Source: Prevotella conceptionensis 9403948 (GTDB lineage: Bacteria; Bacteroidota; Bacteroidia; Bacteroidales; Bacteroidaceae). Taken from it: DNA of 64,000 bases. Positions 27,912 through 37,221 of the stretch are shown here, one piece after another. The translations under genes were made by a program, and so were the position numbers. The notes beneath the pieces were generated by a model. That model saw only the letters and a list, made by a program, of their open reading frames with translations, had not been told where the DNA came from and searched no databases. The DNA lies in assembly GCF_000312305.1 (NCBI RefSeq), contig NZ_HE999449.1:218463-282462 (forward strand), given 5' to 3'. Positions within the stretch are counted from its first letter, which is position 1. Every line of letters starts with the position of its first letter.

Positions 27912-30077
27912 ATGAAGAATGACGAGATGAACTTGGCCTGGCAGTTTGTGAAGAACACCGGCGCGAGCATATTCTTAACAGGCAAGGCAGGAACAGGGAA
28001 AACAACCTTCCTGCGTACACTTAAAGACAAACTCCCTAAGCGAATGGTGGTGGTTGCGCCTACGGGCATCGCCGCCATCAATGCCAATGGCGTAACCATT
28101 CACTCGTTTTTCCAACTTCCCTTTGCGCCATACGTTCCCAATTCCACCTTTAAGGCAGAGGGAATTTTCAGGGTTAGCAAGGAGAAACAACGCATATTGC
28201 GAACGCTCGATTTGCTGGTGATTGACGAAATAAGTATGGTGAGAGCCGATTTGCTAGACTCGGTAGACATGGTTTTGCGCAGGTATCGCGACAGGAGCAA
28301 GCCTTTTGGCGGCGTGCAACTCTTGTTAATTGGCGACTTGCAACAACTTCCGCCCGTGGTTAGAGACGAAGAGTGGACCATGCTGAGCAAATATTACGAC
28401 TCGCCTTACTTCTTTTCGAGTCTTGCCCTCAAACAAATGGGCTACATAACCATTGAGTTGAAACATGTCTACCGACAAAACGACCTGGATTTTCTTTCTC
28501 TGCTGAATAAGATACGCGACAACAAGGCCGACCAAGACACGTTTAACCAACTAAATAGCAGATACATACCCAACTTTGTTCCACCTGCTGGCACTGATTA
28601 CATTCGCCTTGTAACGCACAATTACCAAGCGCAGAGCATCAATGAAAGCAAGTTGGCCGAACTACCAGGCACAAGCAGGCATTATAAGGCTAGCATCACG
28701 GGCGAATTTCCTGAACAATCGTTCCCCACCGAGTTTGTGTTGGAGCTGAAAGAGGATGCCCAAGTGATGTTTGTTAAGAACGACAGCACGGGCAAAGGAC
28801 GTTATTACAACGGCATGCTGGGTAAAGTGGTGTCGACAACAGCCCAAGGCGTAACCGTGAAAGGCAACGAAACAGGGGAGCTGATAGACCTATTGCCCGA
28901 AGAATGGACGAACGCCAAGTACGTTTTAAACAAGACAACGCACGAGATTGAAGAAGAGATAGAGGGTACTTTCAAGCAGTTTCCCCTGCGATTGGCATGG
29001 GCAGTAACCATACATAAAAGCCAAGGACTAACCTTCGAGCATGCCATCATCGACGCGCAACACTCGTTTGCCCACGGACAAACATACGTTGCCCTGAGCC
29101 GTTGCAAGACATTGGAGGGCCTTGTGTTGAGTTCGCCGCTCTCTACAAGTGCCGTTATCTGCGACGAGAAGGTGCACCAGTTCAACATCGACGCCTCTGC
29201 GCGCCAACCCAACAGCGAGATGCTTTCGCAGATGCAGCGTGCATACGAGGTGAATTTGATTGACGAGCTGTTCGATTTCCGCCCCATTGGCATTGCATTC
29301 GAACGCATTACACGCTTTATCGACGAACATTTCGCTCGCAAATACCCACGTCTGCTGCAAGAATATCGGCAAGCAAGACCCATTTTAGACGAGGTTGTAG
29401 CTGTGGCCGCTAGGTTCAGATTGCAATATACACAGATGTTGGCCACTCAACAAGGCCAAGAATTAAGCGATGAAGTGTTGCAACGCATCCGTTCGGGTGC
29501 CGAATACTTTCATAAACGTTTGGCTTTGCTCGTGGAGATGCACCGAAAAAACAAGATAGAAACCGACAACAAGGCTTTAAAGAAAACGCTAAAAGAGCGA
29601 TATGGCGATGTGCAGGAGGCCTTAGACTTTAAGTGGAACCTGCTGAAATACGAAAGTAGAGAGGATGTTTCGTTCAGCGTGGGCGATTATCTTTCGGTCA
29701 AGGCCAAGCTGTTGTTGGGTGCAATGGATGGCGATAAGCCTAATGCAAAGAAGATAAAAGAGGTAAAGCCGAAAGTAGACACAAAGTTGGCTACATTTAA
29801 CCTTTATCGTTTAGGCATGAGCATTGACGACATAGCCAAACGACGAGAACTGACAACCAGAACCATTCATTTGCATTTGGTGCATTATGTTAGGGAGGGA
29901 TTGTTGTCGGCATCCGAGTTTGTGGACGATAAGAAACGGCAAGAGATTACCCGTTTCTTAATAAAACATCACGAAGAGAAGAAGAGCTTAACCGAGATAA
30001 AAGAAGAAGTGAGCCCGAATATAACCTACGAAGACATCCAATTTGTGATGGCTGAGTATTATAAGGAGAACAAATGA
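27912..30077 (+). CDS. PIF1-like helicase with C-terminal helix-turn-helix
   Basis: 721 residues. The N-terminal SF1B helicase core resembles PIF1/RecD2: Walker A FLTGKAGTGKTTFLRTL (about 20-35), VVVAPTGIAAINANG (motif Ia), LLVIDEISMVRADLLD (Walker B, about 100), LLIGDLQQLPPV (motif III), and RLAWAVTIHKSQGLTFEHAI with YVALSRCKTLEGL near 370 (motifs V-VI). A middle helical segment (about 440-570) follows, then a C-terminal winged-helix-like domain (YRLGMSIDDIAKRRELTTRT, about 640-700) of the RecQ/HTH_40 kind. PIF1 relatives unwind DNA and G-quadruplexes; that role is inferred. No operon partners. Confidence 0.9.
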   Translation: MKNDEMNLAWQFVKNTGASIFLTGKAGTGKTTFLRTLKDKLPKRMVVVAPTGIAAINANGVTIHSFFQLPFAPYVPNSTFKAEGIFRVSKEKQRILRTLDLLVIDEISMVRADLLDSVDMVLRRYRDRSKPFGGVQLLLIGDLQQLPPVVRDEEWTMLSKYYDSPYFFSSLALKQMGYITIELKHVYRQNDLDFLSLLNKIRDNKADQDTFNQLNSRYIPNFVPPAGTDYIRLVTHNYQAQSINESKLAELPGTSRHYKASITGEFPEQSFPTEFVLELKEDAQVMFVKNDSTGKGRYYNGMLGKVVSTTAQGVTVKGNETGELIDLLPEEWTNAKYVLNKTTHEIEEEIEGTFKQFPLRLAWAVTIHKSQGLTFEHAIIDAQHSFAHGQTYVALSRCKTLEGLVLSSPLSTSAVICDEKVHQFNIDASARQPNSEMLSQMQRAYEVNLIDELFDFRPIGIAFERITRFIDEHFARKYPRLLQEYRQARPILDEVVAVAARFRLQYTQMLATQQGQELSDEVLQRIRSGAEYFHKRLALLVEMHRKNKIETDNKALKKTLKERYGDVQEALDFKWNLLKYESREDVSFSVGDYLSVKAKLLLGAMDGDKPNAKKIKEVKPKVDTKLATFNLYRLGMSIDDIAKRRELTTRTIHLHLVHYVREGLLSASEFVDDKKRQEITRFLIKHHEEKKSLTEIKEEVSPNITYEDIQFVMAEYYKENK

Positions 30078-30146
30078 TTGGTTGGCGAGCTTACGAATGG
30101 GCAAGCATTTGGATTAGTAAGTTGGCGGGCAAGCCTTATTATATTA

Positions 30147-30279
30147 TCTAGTTCTTGCTAGGTTTCATAGGCATTCTAGCACTTCTAGGATTTCTAGTTC
30201 TTCTAGGGTTTCTAGTTCTTCTAGGGTTTCTAGTTTTCCTAGGTTCACTAGGATTTCTAGGTTCACTAGGGTTTCTAGA
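30147..30279. repeat. 9-bp tandem array built on TTCTAGGGT
   Basis: About fourteen imperfect units with a strict 9-bp period, such as TTCTAGGAT, TTCTAGTTC, TTCTAGGGT and CACTAGGAT, each with CTAG at the same place. It lies between the convergent helicase and permease genes. Because 9 is a multiple of three, one frame reads as repeated LGFLVL, but that is a by-product of the repeat. A T/C-rich tract with TTTTCACC-like units follows (about 30327-30390) and runs into the end of the permease gene. Confidence 0.85.
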
Positions 30280-30374
30280 TACTAACCCAACTTGTACCAC
30301 AACTTATCCATCAGTAGGCGCAGCCATTTTTTCACCTTTTCACTTTTTCACCCTTTCACCTTTAACCCACCTTT

Positions 30375-31388
30375 TCACCCCCTCCGTTTCATCATGATAT
30401 ACACGATAACGGGTGCACCAATCAATGGTGTAATGGCATTAATGGGGATAATGCTACCATTGGGCGGCAGATAACACAGCAACGAGCAAAGCAGAGCCAC
30501 ACCACAACCTAAAAGAATAGTTGCAGGCAACAGCGTGCGATGGTCTTCGGTGCCTGTTAAAAGTCGGGCTAGATGCGGAACTGCCAAGCCGATGAAGGCA
30601 ATAGGACCGCAGAATGCTGTTGTAACGGCCGTTAACAAACCCGTAATGGCCAGTAGCAAAAAGCGCGTTCGAGCCACGTTTACACCAAGACTTTGGGCAT
30701 ATTGCTCTCCCAAAGTAAGGGCATTAAGTGGCTTTACCAAAACAAGAGAACAAACCAAGCCCACCAAAACCATTGTACAGAAAAAGGGAATGTTACCTAA
30801 CGACACACCACCAAAGCTGCCCAAACCCCATATAAGATAAGATTTTACACCTTGATCGGTAGCAAAGAAATTGAGTAACGAAATGACCGAAGATGCCAAA
30901 TAGCCAATCATGATACCGATAATAAGCAGCGATACATTGTTGCGAACACGCGTTGAGAAGGCCAAAATAATGAAGGTTACAGCCATTGCACCAGCAAACG
31001 ACGCAAATAAAATGGCCGTAAAACCGCTTAAATTCACAGTTTCTATCGACACACTACCCCCAAGAAACAGCATCACAATGGCCACAGCCAAAGCCGCACC
31101 GCTGTTAATACCAAAGATGCCTGGCCCAGCTAGGGGATTGCGAAAAGCTGTTTGGAGCATTAGCCCACTAGCCGACAACGCCCCACCGCAACATAATGCG
31201 GTAAGCGCTTGCGGCAGTCGGTTCTCGATAACGATGTAATTCCAAAGTTCGTTCTCGACTTTGTTCCCCACGATAATACCGATTACATACCTGAAAGGCA
31301 CGTTAACAGAGCCAATCAAGAGGTTCAACCCGAACAACATCAGGATGAAAAGCACCAAAACAAAGATTTTTAACGATGTAAGGCGCAT
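30375..31388 (-). CDS. FecCD/BtuC-type ABC transporter permease
   Basis: 337 residues with about nine to ten membrane helices; member of the FecCD family that imports iron-siderophore, heme or cobalamin. Recognised by the N-terminal ALCCGGALSASGLMLQTAFR and NPLAGPGIFGINSGA, and the C-terminal CGPIAFIGLAVPHLARLLTG (EAA-like coupling loop) and GSIIPINAITPLIGAPVIVY. It starts 8 bp after the binding-protein gene. The usual third gene, an ATPase, is not next to it: the gene ends and is followed by repeats. Substrate is undetermined. Confidence 0.93.
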   Translation of the reverse strand: MRLTSLKIFVLVLFILMLFGLNLLIGSVNVPFRYVIGIIVGNKVENELWNYIVIENRLPQALTALCCGGALSASGLMLQTAFRNPLAGPGIFGINSGAALAVAIVMLFLGGSVSIETVNLSGFTAILFASFAGAMAVTFIILAFSTRVRNNVSLLIIGIMIGYLASSVISLLNFFATDQGVKSYLIWGLGSFGGVSLGNIPFFCTMVLVGLVCSLVLVKPLNALTLGEQYAQSLGVNVARTRFLLLAITGLLTAVTTAFCGPIAFIGLAVPHLARLLTGTEDHRTLLPATILLGCGVALLCSLLCYLPPNGSIIPINAITPLIGAPVIVYIMMKRRG

Positions 31389-31395
31389 GGAAAAT

Positions 31396-32523
31396 TCAGT
31401 TTAGAGGTGCATAATAACGCCATTCGGACGACAAGGCCGAAGGGTGGGCAATGTGAATTAGCTCTCGTAAAAGACCGTCGGGACGGAAAGGTGCCTCATC
31501 AAATAGAGGTTTAATAGCGGCATTGCATCCGTAGATGTTCCGCTTGGTAAAGGCCCTTATCATGGCATAGCCCTTGTTTTCGGCTTGTAATTGCACGTAG
31601 GTCAGTGGTTGGGGCGCGTTATAGGTTATCAACCAAATATCTGCTGTGCGCGCCTTTTCAAGCACCTTTTCCAACGGTAAGGGCACACTTCCACTCAGTT
31701 CATTGTCTGCAAAGGGGTAAATAGCTCCTGCATCGGCAATCATCTTTGCCATAGTGCTATGCCCCCCAGGTACATACCACACGCTACCCGTGAGCTTTTC
31801 GGTTAATATCGTAGGCCGTTCGCGTTGTTTTTTCGCCGTTTTAGAAAGCTCCATATAATTCTTTTCAACCAAGGCAAACAGCGAATCCGCCTTTTGTTCG
31901 CAACCAAACAGCAAGCCATAAAACCGCATCCACTCTGCCCTGCCGAGTGGCGAGGTTTCCATGTAGTCGGCACACTCTATGATGGCGATGCCCGTTTTGT
32001 CTAACTTGCCATACCCCCCACTGTTTTCGAAGGGCGAAACCAACACGAGGTCGGCCCGTGTTTCCATCATTTTCTCGATGTCGGGGTTCATGCTTTCGCC
32101 ACAATCGGCTATTTTCTTCGTCTTAGCCAAGAACTGTACGCGAGGCGAAATCATGTATTTCAAGTCGCATACACCTGCAAGTTGCTGTTCGGCACCAAGC
32201 ATTTCGAGCAGGGCGACATGTGTAGACGGGCACACAATTGCCCTATGTTTTACCTTGGGGATAACAGTTGTGGGCACACCATCGGCCACCTTGCTCGGCA
32301 AAAAGCTTGTATCGTTGGGCAGAACATAGCGGTGCAGCAAAGCATCTTTTTTCCACGGGTTTTTAATTTCAACAACAACAGCACGCTCTTGCTTAACAAT
32401 CACAATGTTTTGGGCATACTTAAAGTGGAGCGTGTCGCCCTCGCTCCTCTGTCCCTTGGCTTGTTTACCACCGCAAGCAACAATAAGTAGCGCGGCAAAC
32501 AATAATAAAAGTACCTTCTTCAT
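31396..32523 (-). CDS. Periplasmic metal-chelate binding lipoprotein (FepB/BtuF-like)
   Basis: 375 residues from MKKVLLLLFAALLIVACGGK; the lipobox cysteine is at residue 17. A start three codons upstream (32532, MGY) is possible. The mature part has the two-lobed TroA/BtuF layout: a first lobe with AIVCPSTHVALLEMLGAEQQLAGV, a middle NPDIEKMMETRADLVLVSP, and a second lobe with GSVWYVPGGHSTMAKMIADAGA. It feeds the permease 8 bp downstream. No cobalamin riboswitch or Fur-like box was seen in the 130 bp upstream, so substrate (iron chelate, heme or cobalamin) is unresolved. Confidence 0.88.
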   Translation of the reverse strand: MKKVLLLLFAALLIVACGGKQAKGQRSEGDTLHFKYAQNIVIVKQERAVVVEIKNPWKKDALLHRYVLPNDTSFLPSKVADGVPTTVIPKVKHRAIVCPSTHVALLEMLGAEQQLAGVCDLKYMISPRVQFLAKTKKIADCGESMNPDIEKMMETRADLVLVSPFENSGGYGKLDKTGIAIIECADYMETSPLGRAEWMRFYGLLFGCEQKADSLFALVEKNYMELSKTAKKQRERPTILTEKLTGSVWYVPGGHSTMAKMIADAGAIYPFADNELSGSVPLPLEKVLEKARTADIWLITYNAPQPLTYVQLQAENKGYAMIRAFTKRNIYGCNAAIKPLFDEAPFRPDGLLRELIHIAHPSALSSEWRYYAPLN

Positions 32524-32667
32524 ATACCCCACAAAGTTACGATTTTAGTTTGTTATTCGGCAAAACAAGGTGGTAATTTATTGTGATTAGCAACGCTTGG
32601 CTTGGCCGAGAGGCTTGCTAACCCGTCCAACTAGACCGCGTTATAAACTCGCCAACCCGAACTTTGT

Positions 32668-33286
32668 CCATTTTTCAGTTAGGATTTTAACATTATGAGT
32701 GCCCGTTCCGCTCACCAATCGCCCACCTTGCCGCAAAAAATCGATTCTCGCGAAGGTTGGTTTTAATGTAAAATGGAACTAACCTGCGAATGCAACAAAA
32801 TGTATTTTTATTTAAAAAGGCCATCATTTGCACCCATTTTTGGTCATTTGCGGCTAAATGTAGTGCAATATGGTGCTAATTGCAAGATGTTTTGATGCTA
32901 AACGCAGTGCGTTTTGCTGCTAAATGCAATGCGTTTTGGTGCAAAACGCAAGGTAAAATGGTGCAAAACGCAGTGTAAAATGCTGCTAAATGGAAGGCAA
33001 AAAGCATAAAAATACGCTGCTATGGTATAAACAAAACCTTTTAAAACCATTAAAAACAAGACTAAAAAGGGCAAAATAGCCGTTAAAAAGTAGGATTTTA
33101 GGGTCTAAATGTGTGTAATTGGGCATGAAAAATTACGAGCCTACGACCAAACTAGAAAGGCTAAATGGTGCAAAATACTGGTTATGTTCTCAAAAACGGA
33201 CACGTTAGAAGACGTGAAAAGCAAGAAATAGTAGTAGTTTACCTACTTTTTAACCTATATTTTCGCTAGAACAGAGTGAAAACTAG
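32668..33286 (+). repeat. 620-bp dispersed non-coding element, copy 2
   Basis: 619 bp between matching ends (CCATTTTTCAGT at 32668-32679; AGTGAAAACTAG at 33275-33286). The invariant 26-bp block is at 32732-32757 (offset 64, as in the other copies), the seven 22-bp units at 32849-33002 (offset 181, one base less than elsewhere), and TTTTCGCTAGAAC near 33260. In-frame stops interrupt the peptide frame that copies 1, 3 and 4 happen to share. It fills the gap between the metal-binding lipoprotein and DUF6057-like genes and points against both. The 144 bp before it hold nothing I recognise. Confidence 0.9.
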
Positions 33287-33321
33287 AACGGTATTGTAAA
33301 AATAAAAGATAACAATTTAAG

Positions 33322-33530
33322 ACTGTGAGTTGGGGAGATTGTGAGTTAATGAGTTTGCAAGTTGGTGAGTTTGCAAGTTGGTGAGTTGGTGAGTTGGTGA
33401 GTTGGTAAGTTGGTAAGTTGGTAAGTTGGCAAGTTGGTGAGTTGGTAAGTTGGTGAGTTGGTTGGTTGGCAAGTTAGTGAGTTGGTTGGTTGATGAGTTG
33501 GTTGGTGTGTTGGTGGACTTGTAAATTCAT
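33322..33530 (+). repeat. Octamer repeat tract after element copy 2
   Basis: The cleanest octamer tract in the window: tandem GTTGGTGA / GTTGGTAA units, with a near-perfect run at about 33379-33465, starting about 36 bp after element copy 2. Confidence 0.85.
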
Positions 33531-33589
33531 GAATTGTTGAGCTTATGAGTTTTTTAGTTTGGGGTTTGTGTGGACTTGAACCTTACCAA

Positions 33590-33715
33590 CACGTTCACTT
33601 TTCTATTCGTTCACTTGTCTACTCGTCAACTTGTTAACCTATCAACTCGTCAACCTGTTAACTCTTTAACCGGTCAGTTCGTCAACTCGTTCACTTGTCT
33701 ACTAGTAACCCCGCC
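33590..33715 (-). repeat. Inverted octamer tract facing the copy 2 tract
   Basis: Units such as GTCAACTC, GTTAACCT and GTTCACTT with an 8-bp period. These are the reverse complement of the GAGTTGAC-type unit, so this tract faces the one at 33322-33530 across about 60 bp. It lies just beyond the stop of the gene at 33746. Confidence 0.8.
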
Positions 33716-33745
33716 CCGTCCTTGCTAACCTACCCTTTTACCCTA

Positions 33746-34891
33746 TTACTCGCCATAATTGTAATAGAACCAATAGGTGTTGCCGTAAACACTGCGAAGG
33801 GCATTAATGCGTTCGGAACGATTCTTGTATTTGTTCTCCAAATCTTGAAAATCCTGATAATCGGTTTCCATCAAGTTGTTGCTGTAAACAACAACAGGGT
33901 TGGTACGCTGGTGCATATATAAGGTAAGTGCCTCGCGATAATGCTTGGGCAATTCGTTGTTGTTGGGGTAATAGCGAAACACATTGATGGCAAAGAGATC
34001 AATGCGGCGGTCTAAAAGATAGCCACAGAGCAGATAATCGTAAGCCGGCTTGGTAAGCTTGTGCTCTTCCGCCCACTTTTCAAGTCCGTTTAGGGTGATG
34101 TATTCATCGTGTGGAGTGGGCACGACGAAGAGTGTATCGAGGGTTTTCGCATTTAGTGTAAACCACCTTACCGACTTTCCGTTTGGCATCATCGCCGCCG
34201 ATTTGCCCCGTAAGGGGAAATCAAAAAGTTGCTCACCAAGAAGTCCTTCGTTGGCCAAGGCCAGTACACGCAACGAAGTTAGTGCCGAATCGGCATCCGT
34301 ATCACGCTTACCTACTTCCAAAGCCTTTTCGCTATTTCCACTTTTAATCAGCATTTCCATTACAAGCTGTTGATGCAGCTTAGCAGGAACAGCACCGCCG
34401 TATGCAGCGGCAAACATCAGTAAGGCTACGAACCACACCGACAGGGGAAGGAAAAACATCGGATTGTATTCTGTTTCCATGTCTACATTTCGCCTTTGGC
34501 GCCAAACAAACAAGCCAGCCGCCAACACTACAAGCACCAACGATGTGCCTAGTTTTGGCAAGAACGCAGCGAAAGGTGCAATGCCTGTAAAGGAAGAGAG
34601 GAACATGAGTACCAAAAAAGATGGTACAAAAGACAGAACATACAACCTGTGCCCACTACCACCCATAAGGCGTAACAAGCCCCGTTGCAACAACAACAAT
34701 AACCCCGTGAGCAACAAGCCTACAACCCAACGGTTAAGGTAGAGCTGTATGCCATCAGTAAGGCGGCGTATCATCAAAGCCAATTCGTTCGCTTGATAGA
34801 AACAAGTGAAAACAAAGCTATAAAGACAAAAGAGAATGGAGCACAGTGCCTGCGACAGCACAGCTCCATTCTTTTGAAATGAAATGTTCAT
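33746..34891 (-). CDS. Membrane protein, DUF6057-like
   Basis: 381 residues. Four to five hydrophobic helices in the first 185 residues (about 10-35, 52-68, 84-103, 108-128, 150-172), then a soluble half with helical, TPR-like character (QQLVMEMLIKSGNSEKALEVG; DYLLCGYLLDRRIDLFAINV) and a Tyr-rich end. I think it belongs to the uncharacterised DUF6057 family of Bacteroidetes, from memory of similar layouts only. The start codon directly abuts the glgB stop (34892), so the two are co-transcribed. No function can be assigned. Confidence 0.75.
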   Translation of the reverse strand: MNISFQKNGAVLSQALCSILFCLYSFVFTCFYQANELALMIRRLTDGIQLYLNRWVVGLLLTGLLLLLQRGLLRLMGGSGHRLYVLSFVPSFLVLMFLSSFTGIAPFAAFLPKLGTSLVLVVLAAGLFVWRQRRNVDMETEYNPMFFLPLSVWFVALLMFAAAYGGAVPAKLHQQLVMEMLIKSGNSEKALEVGKRDTDADSALTSLRVLALANEGLLGEQLFDFPLRGKSAAMMPNGKSVRWFTLNAKTLDTLFVVPTPHDEYITLNGLEKWAEEHKLTKPAYDYLLCGYLLDRRIDLFAINVFRYYPNNNELPKHYREALTLYMHQRTNPVVVYSNNLMETDYQDFQDLENKYKNRSERINALRSVYGNTYWFYYNYGE

Positions 34892-36976
34892 CTAATTTTT
34901 TCTTAAAACAACCGCCGAACGAGCAGGTATGTACAGTTTTAGCCACTCCTTACGCTCAGCAACATACAGAGGGTCGTAGTTGGTGATGTGCGTAACAGTG
35001 TCGTCGGCCAGATTGTTGCCGCCAAACGCGCTGGCATCAGTATTCAAAACCACATTATATGCCCCCGTGGGAACAAGGAAACCGTAATCGGTGAACGAAG
35101 TGGTTGGGTTGAAATTAAAGACGAATATCAAGTCGCCACGCATGAAAGCGAGGATTTGGTCGCCATCGTTATGCCAAATCTCTTGCACGGGTGTTTTGAT
35201 AAAGTCTTTTTCGCTCTTGATGACTTTCAGCATTTCTCTGTCGAAGTCGCCTAAATAATGGTAGTCAAGTTCCTTGTTGTCTACCAAATTCCACTGGCGG
35301 CGTGCGTATTTGTAACTCCATCCGTTGCCTTCGCGTGGGAAGTCAATCCATTCGGGATGCCCAAACTCGTTGCCCATGAAGTTGAGATAGCCACCATTAA
35401 TAGCAGCAGCAGTAACAAGCCTTATCATCTTATGCAGGGCAATGCCACGGTGGGCAACGTCGTTCTCGTCTCCTTTCTTGAAATGCCAATACATGTCGGC
35501 ATCAATAAGACGGAAAATGATGGTTTTATCGCCTACCAAAGCTTGGTCGTGACTTTCGCAATACGAGATGGTCAGTTCGTCGGAGCGGCGGTTCTTCACT
35601 TCCCAGAAGATGGAACTGGGTTTCCAATTCTCGTCTGAAAGCTCCTTAATGGTCTTTATCCAAAAGTCGGGAATGTTCATCGCCATACGATAATCAAACC
35701 CATATCCGCCGTCATCGATGCGTGCAGCAAGGCCCGGCATGCCACTAACCTCTTCGGCAATAGTAATGGCTTTGGGGTTGACTTCGTGTATCAGCTTGTT
35801 GGCCAGCGTGAGATAGCAAATGGCGTTGTCGTCTTGATGCCCGTTAAAGTAATCGCCATAGTTGCAGAAAGCCTCGCCCAATCCATGACTGTAATAGAGC
35901 ATTGAAGTTACGCCATCGAAACGGAAACCATCGAAATGAAACTCTTCGAGCCAATATTTACAATTGGAAAGTAGGAAATGAATGACTTCGTCTTTGCCAT
36001 AATCGAAACAAAGCGAATCCCAAGCCGGGTGTTCATGTCGCTCGCCGGGGTAGAAGAATTGGTTGGGGTCGCCTGCAAGGTTGCCCAAGCCCTCCACTTC
36101 GTTCTTCACAGCATGCGAGTGGACAATGTCCATAATAACGGCAACGCCATGCTTGTGAGCCTCGTCGATGAGCGATTTCAGTTCTTCGGGTGTTCCAAAA
36201 CGTGAAGAGGCTGCAAAGAACGAGCTGACATGATAGCCGAAACTGCCATAATAGGGATGTTCTTGTATGGCCATTATCTGTATGCAATTGTATCCGTCTT
36301 CGATAATGCGCGGCAAAACAAGTTCTTTAAATTCGGTATACGACCCAACCTTTTCGGCATCTTGCCCCATACCAATGTGGCACTCGTAGATGAGCAAGGG
36401 CGAAGTGGTGGGTTTGAACTTCTTCTTCGACCACTCGTAAGCTTGTTCGGGTTGCCAAACCTGCGCCGAGAAGATGTGCGTCTGTTCGTCTTGAACCACA
36501 CGACGCGCCCAAGCCGGTATGCGTTCTCCGTCTCCGCCGTTCCAATACACGTGCATCTTGTAGAGGTCGCCATGAGAAATGGCCTTTTCAGATAGGTGCA
36601 ACTCCCAGTTACCTGTACCTTCGATGCGCTTGGCGCGGTAACGTTCAGTCTCTTTCCAATCGTTGAAATCGCCCACGAGATATATCTCGGTGGCGTTTGG
36701 TGCCCATTCTCTGAACACCCACCCTTTCGACAACTTATGTAGGCCGTAATATTGGTGGCCGTTGGCAAAGTCGTTTAGCGTTTTTCGCCCATTGCCTGTC
36801 AACTGATTTAATTTCCACAGGTAATGTTCGTGCCTGCCTCGTATTGCATCCTCGTAGGGTTCGAGATAGGCATCGTTCTTAACTAGGCCCATGCGTGAGG
36901 CGTTTGGGGTGGGCACTGTTGTCGTCTTCGAAGGCTTTTTCACTTTCTTTGTGGGGTTAGCGTCTTTTGCTGACAT
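34892..36976 (-). CDS. glgB: 1,4-alpha-glucan branching enzyme
   Basis: Forms alpha-1,6 branches in glycogen; cytosolic GH13 enzyme of 694 residues. An N-terminal carbohydrate-binding module (KGWVFREWAPNATEIYLVGDFND, about 75-100) precedes the barrel. The catalytic set is GFRFDGVTSMLYY (nucleophile Asp), TIAEEVSGMPG (acid/base Glu) and SYCESHDQALVGDKT (third Asp). HSHAVKNEVEGLGN and FMGNEFGHPEWIDFPREGNGW are branching-enzyme markers, and the length and order resemble the eukaryote-like branching enzymes common in Bacteroidetes. A Lys/Thr/Pro-rich leader of about 30 residues precedes the first domain. It is co-transcribed with the downstream membrane protein. Confidence 0.95.
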   Translation of the reverse strand: MSAKDANPTKKVKKPSKTTTVPTPNASRMGLVKNDAYLEPYEDAIRGRHEHYLWKLNQLTGNGRKTLNDFANGHQYYGLHKLSKGWVFREWAPNATEIYLVGDFNDWKETERYRAKRIEGTGNWELHLSEKAISHGDLYKMHVYWNGGDGERIPAWARRVVQDEQTHIFSAQVWQPEQAYEWSKKKFKPTTSPLLIYECHIGMGQDAEKVGSYTEFKELVLPRIIEDGYNCIQIMAIQEHPYYGSFGYHVSSFFAASSRFGTPEELKSLIDEAHKHGVAVIMDIVHSHAVKNEVEGLGNLAGDPNQFFYPGERHEHPAWDSLCFDYGKDEVIHFLLSNCKYWLEEFHFDGFRFDGVTSMLYYSHGLGEAFCNYGDYFNGHQDDNAICYLTLANKLIHEVNPKAITIAEEVSGMPGLAARIDDGGYGFDYRMAMNIPDFWIKTIKELSDENWKPSSIFWEVKNRRSDELTISYCESHDQALVGDKTIIFRLIDADMYWHFKKGDENDVAHRGIALHKMIRLVTAAAINGGYLNFMGNEFGHPEWIDFPREGNGWSYKYARRQWNLVDNKELDYHYLGDFDREMLKVIKSEKDFIKTPVQEIWHNDGDQILAFMRGDLIFVFNFNPTTSFTDYGFLVPTGAYNVVLNTDASAFGGNNLADDTVTHITNYDPLYVAERKEWLKLYIPARSAVVLRKN

Positions 36977-37221
36977 AGTTATTTCAATTTATATGTACGA
37001 GTGCCGAGAGGTCAACATGTTCTTGTTTGTGCATGTTTGCGCAATGTGTTGTTGACGGCACGGCCTTATGATGTTGGTTTAACTCTTGGTCCTTGTGGTA
37101 TGAGAAAACAGGTTCGGCTATTCCTTAGAAATGTTTTGCCCACTTTGCTTAGCTCAGGAGCAAGCAAGACTGGTACAATTAATGTTGGAGCCACCGGAAA
37201 AACAGGCTGTTTTGACCGCCG

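Noticed and set aside
30155..30397. Open frame reading repeated LGFLVL
   Set aside because: It is the 9-bp array read in one frame; no start site, signal or neighbouring support.
32524..32667. Cobalamin riboswitch or Fur box before the binding lipoprotein
   Set aside because: No B12-box-like conserved segment or clear palindromic Fur-like site could be found in this stretch.
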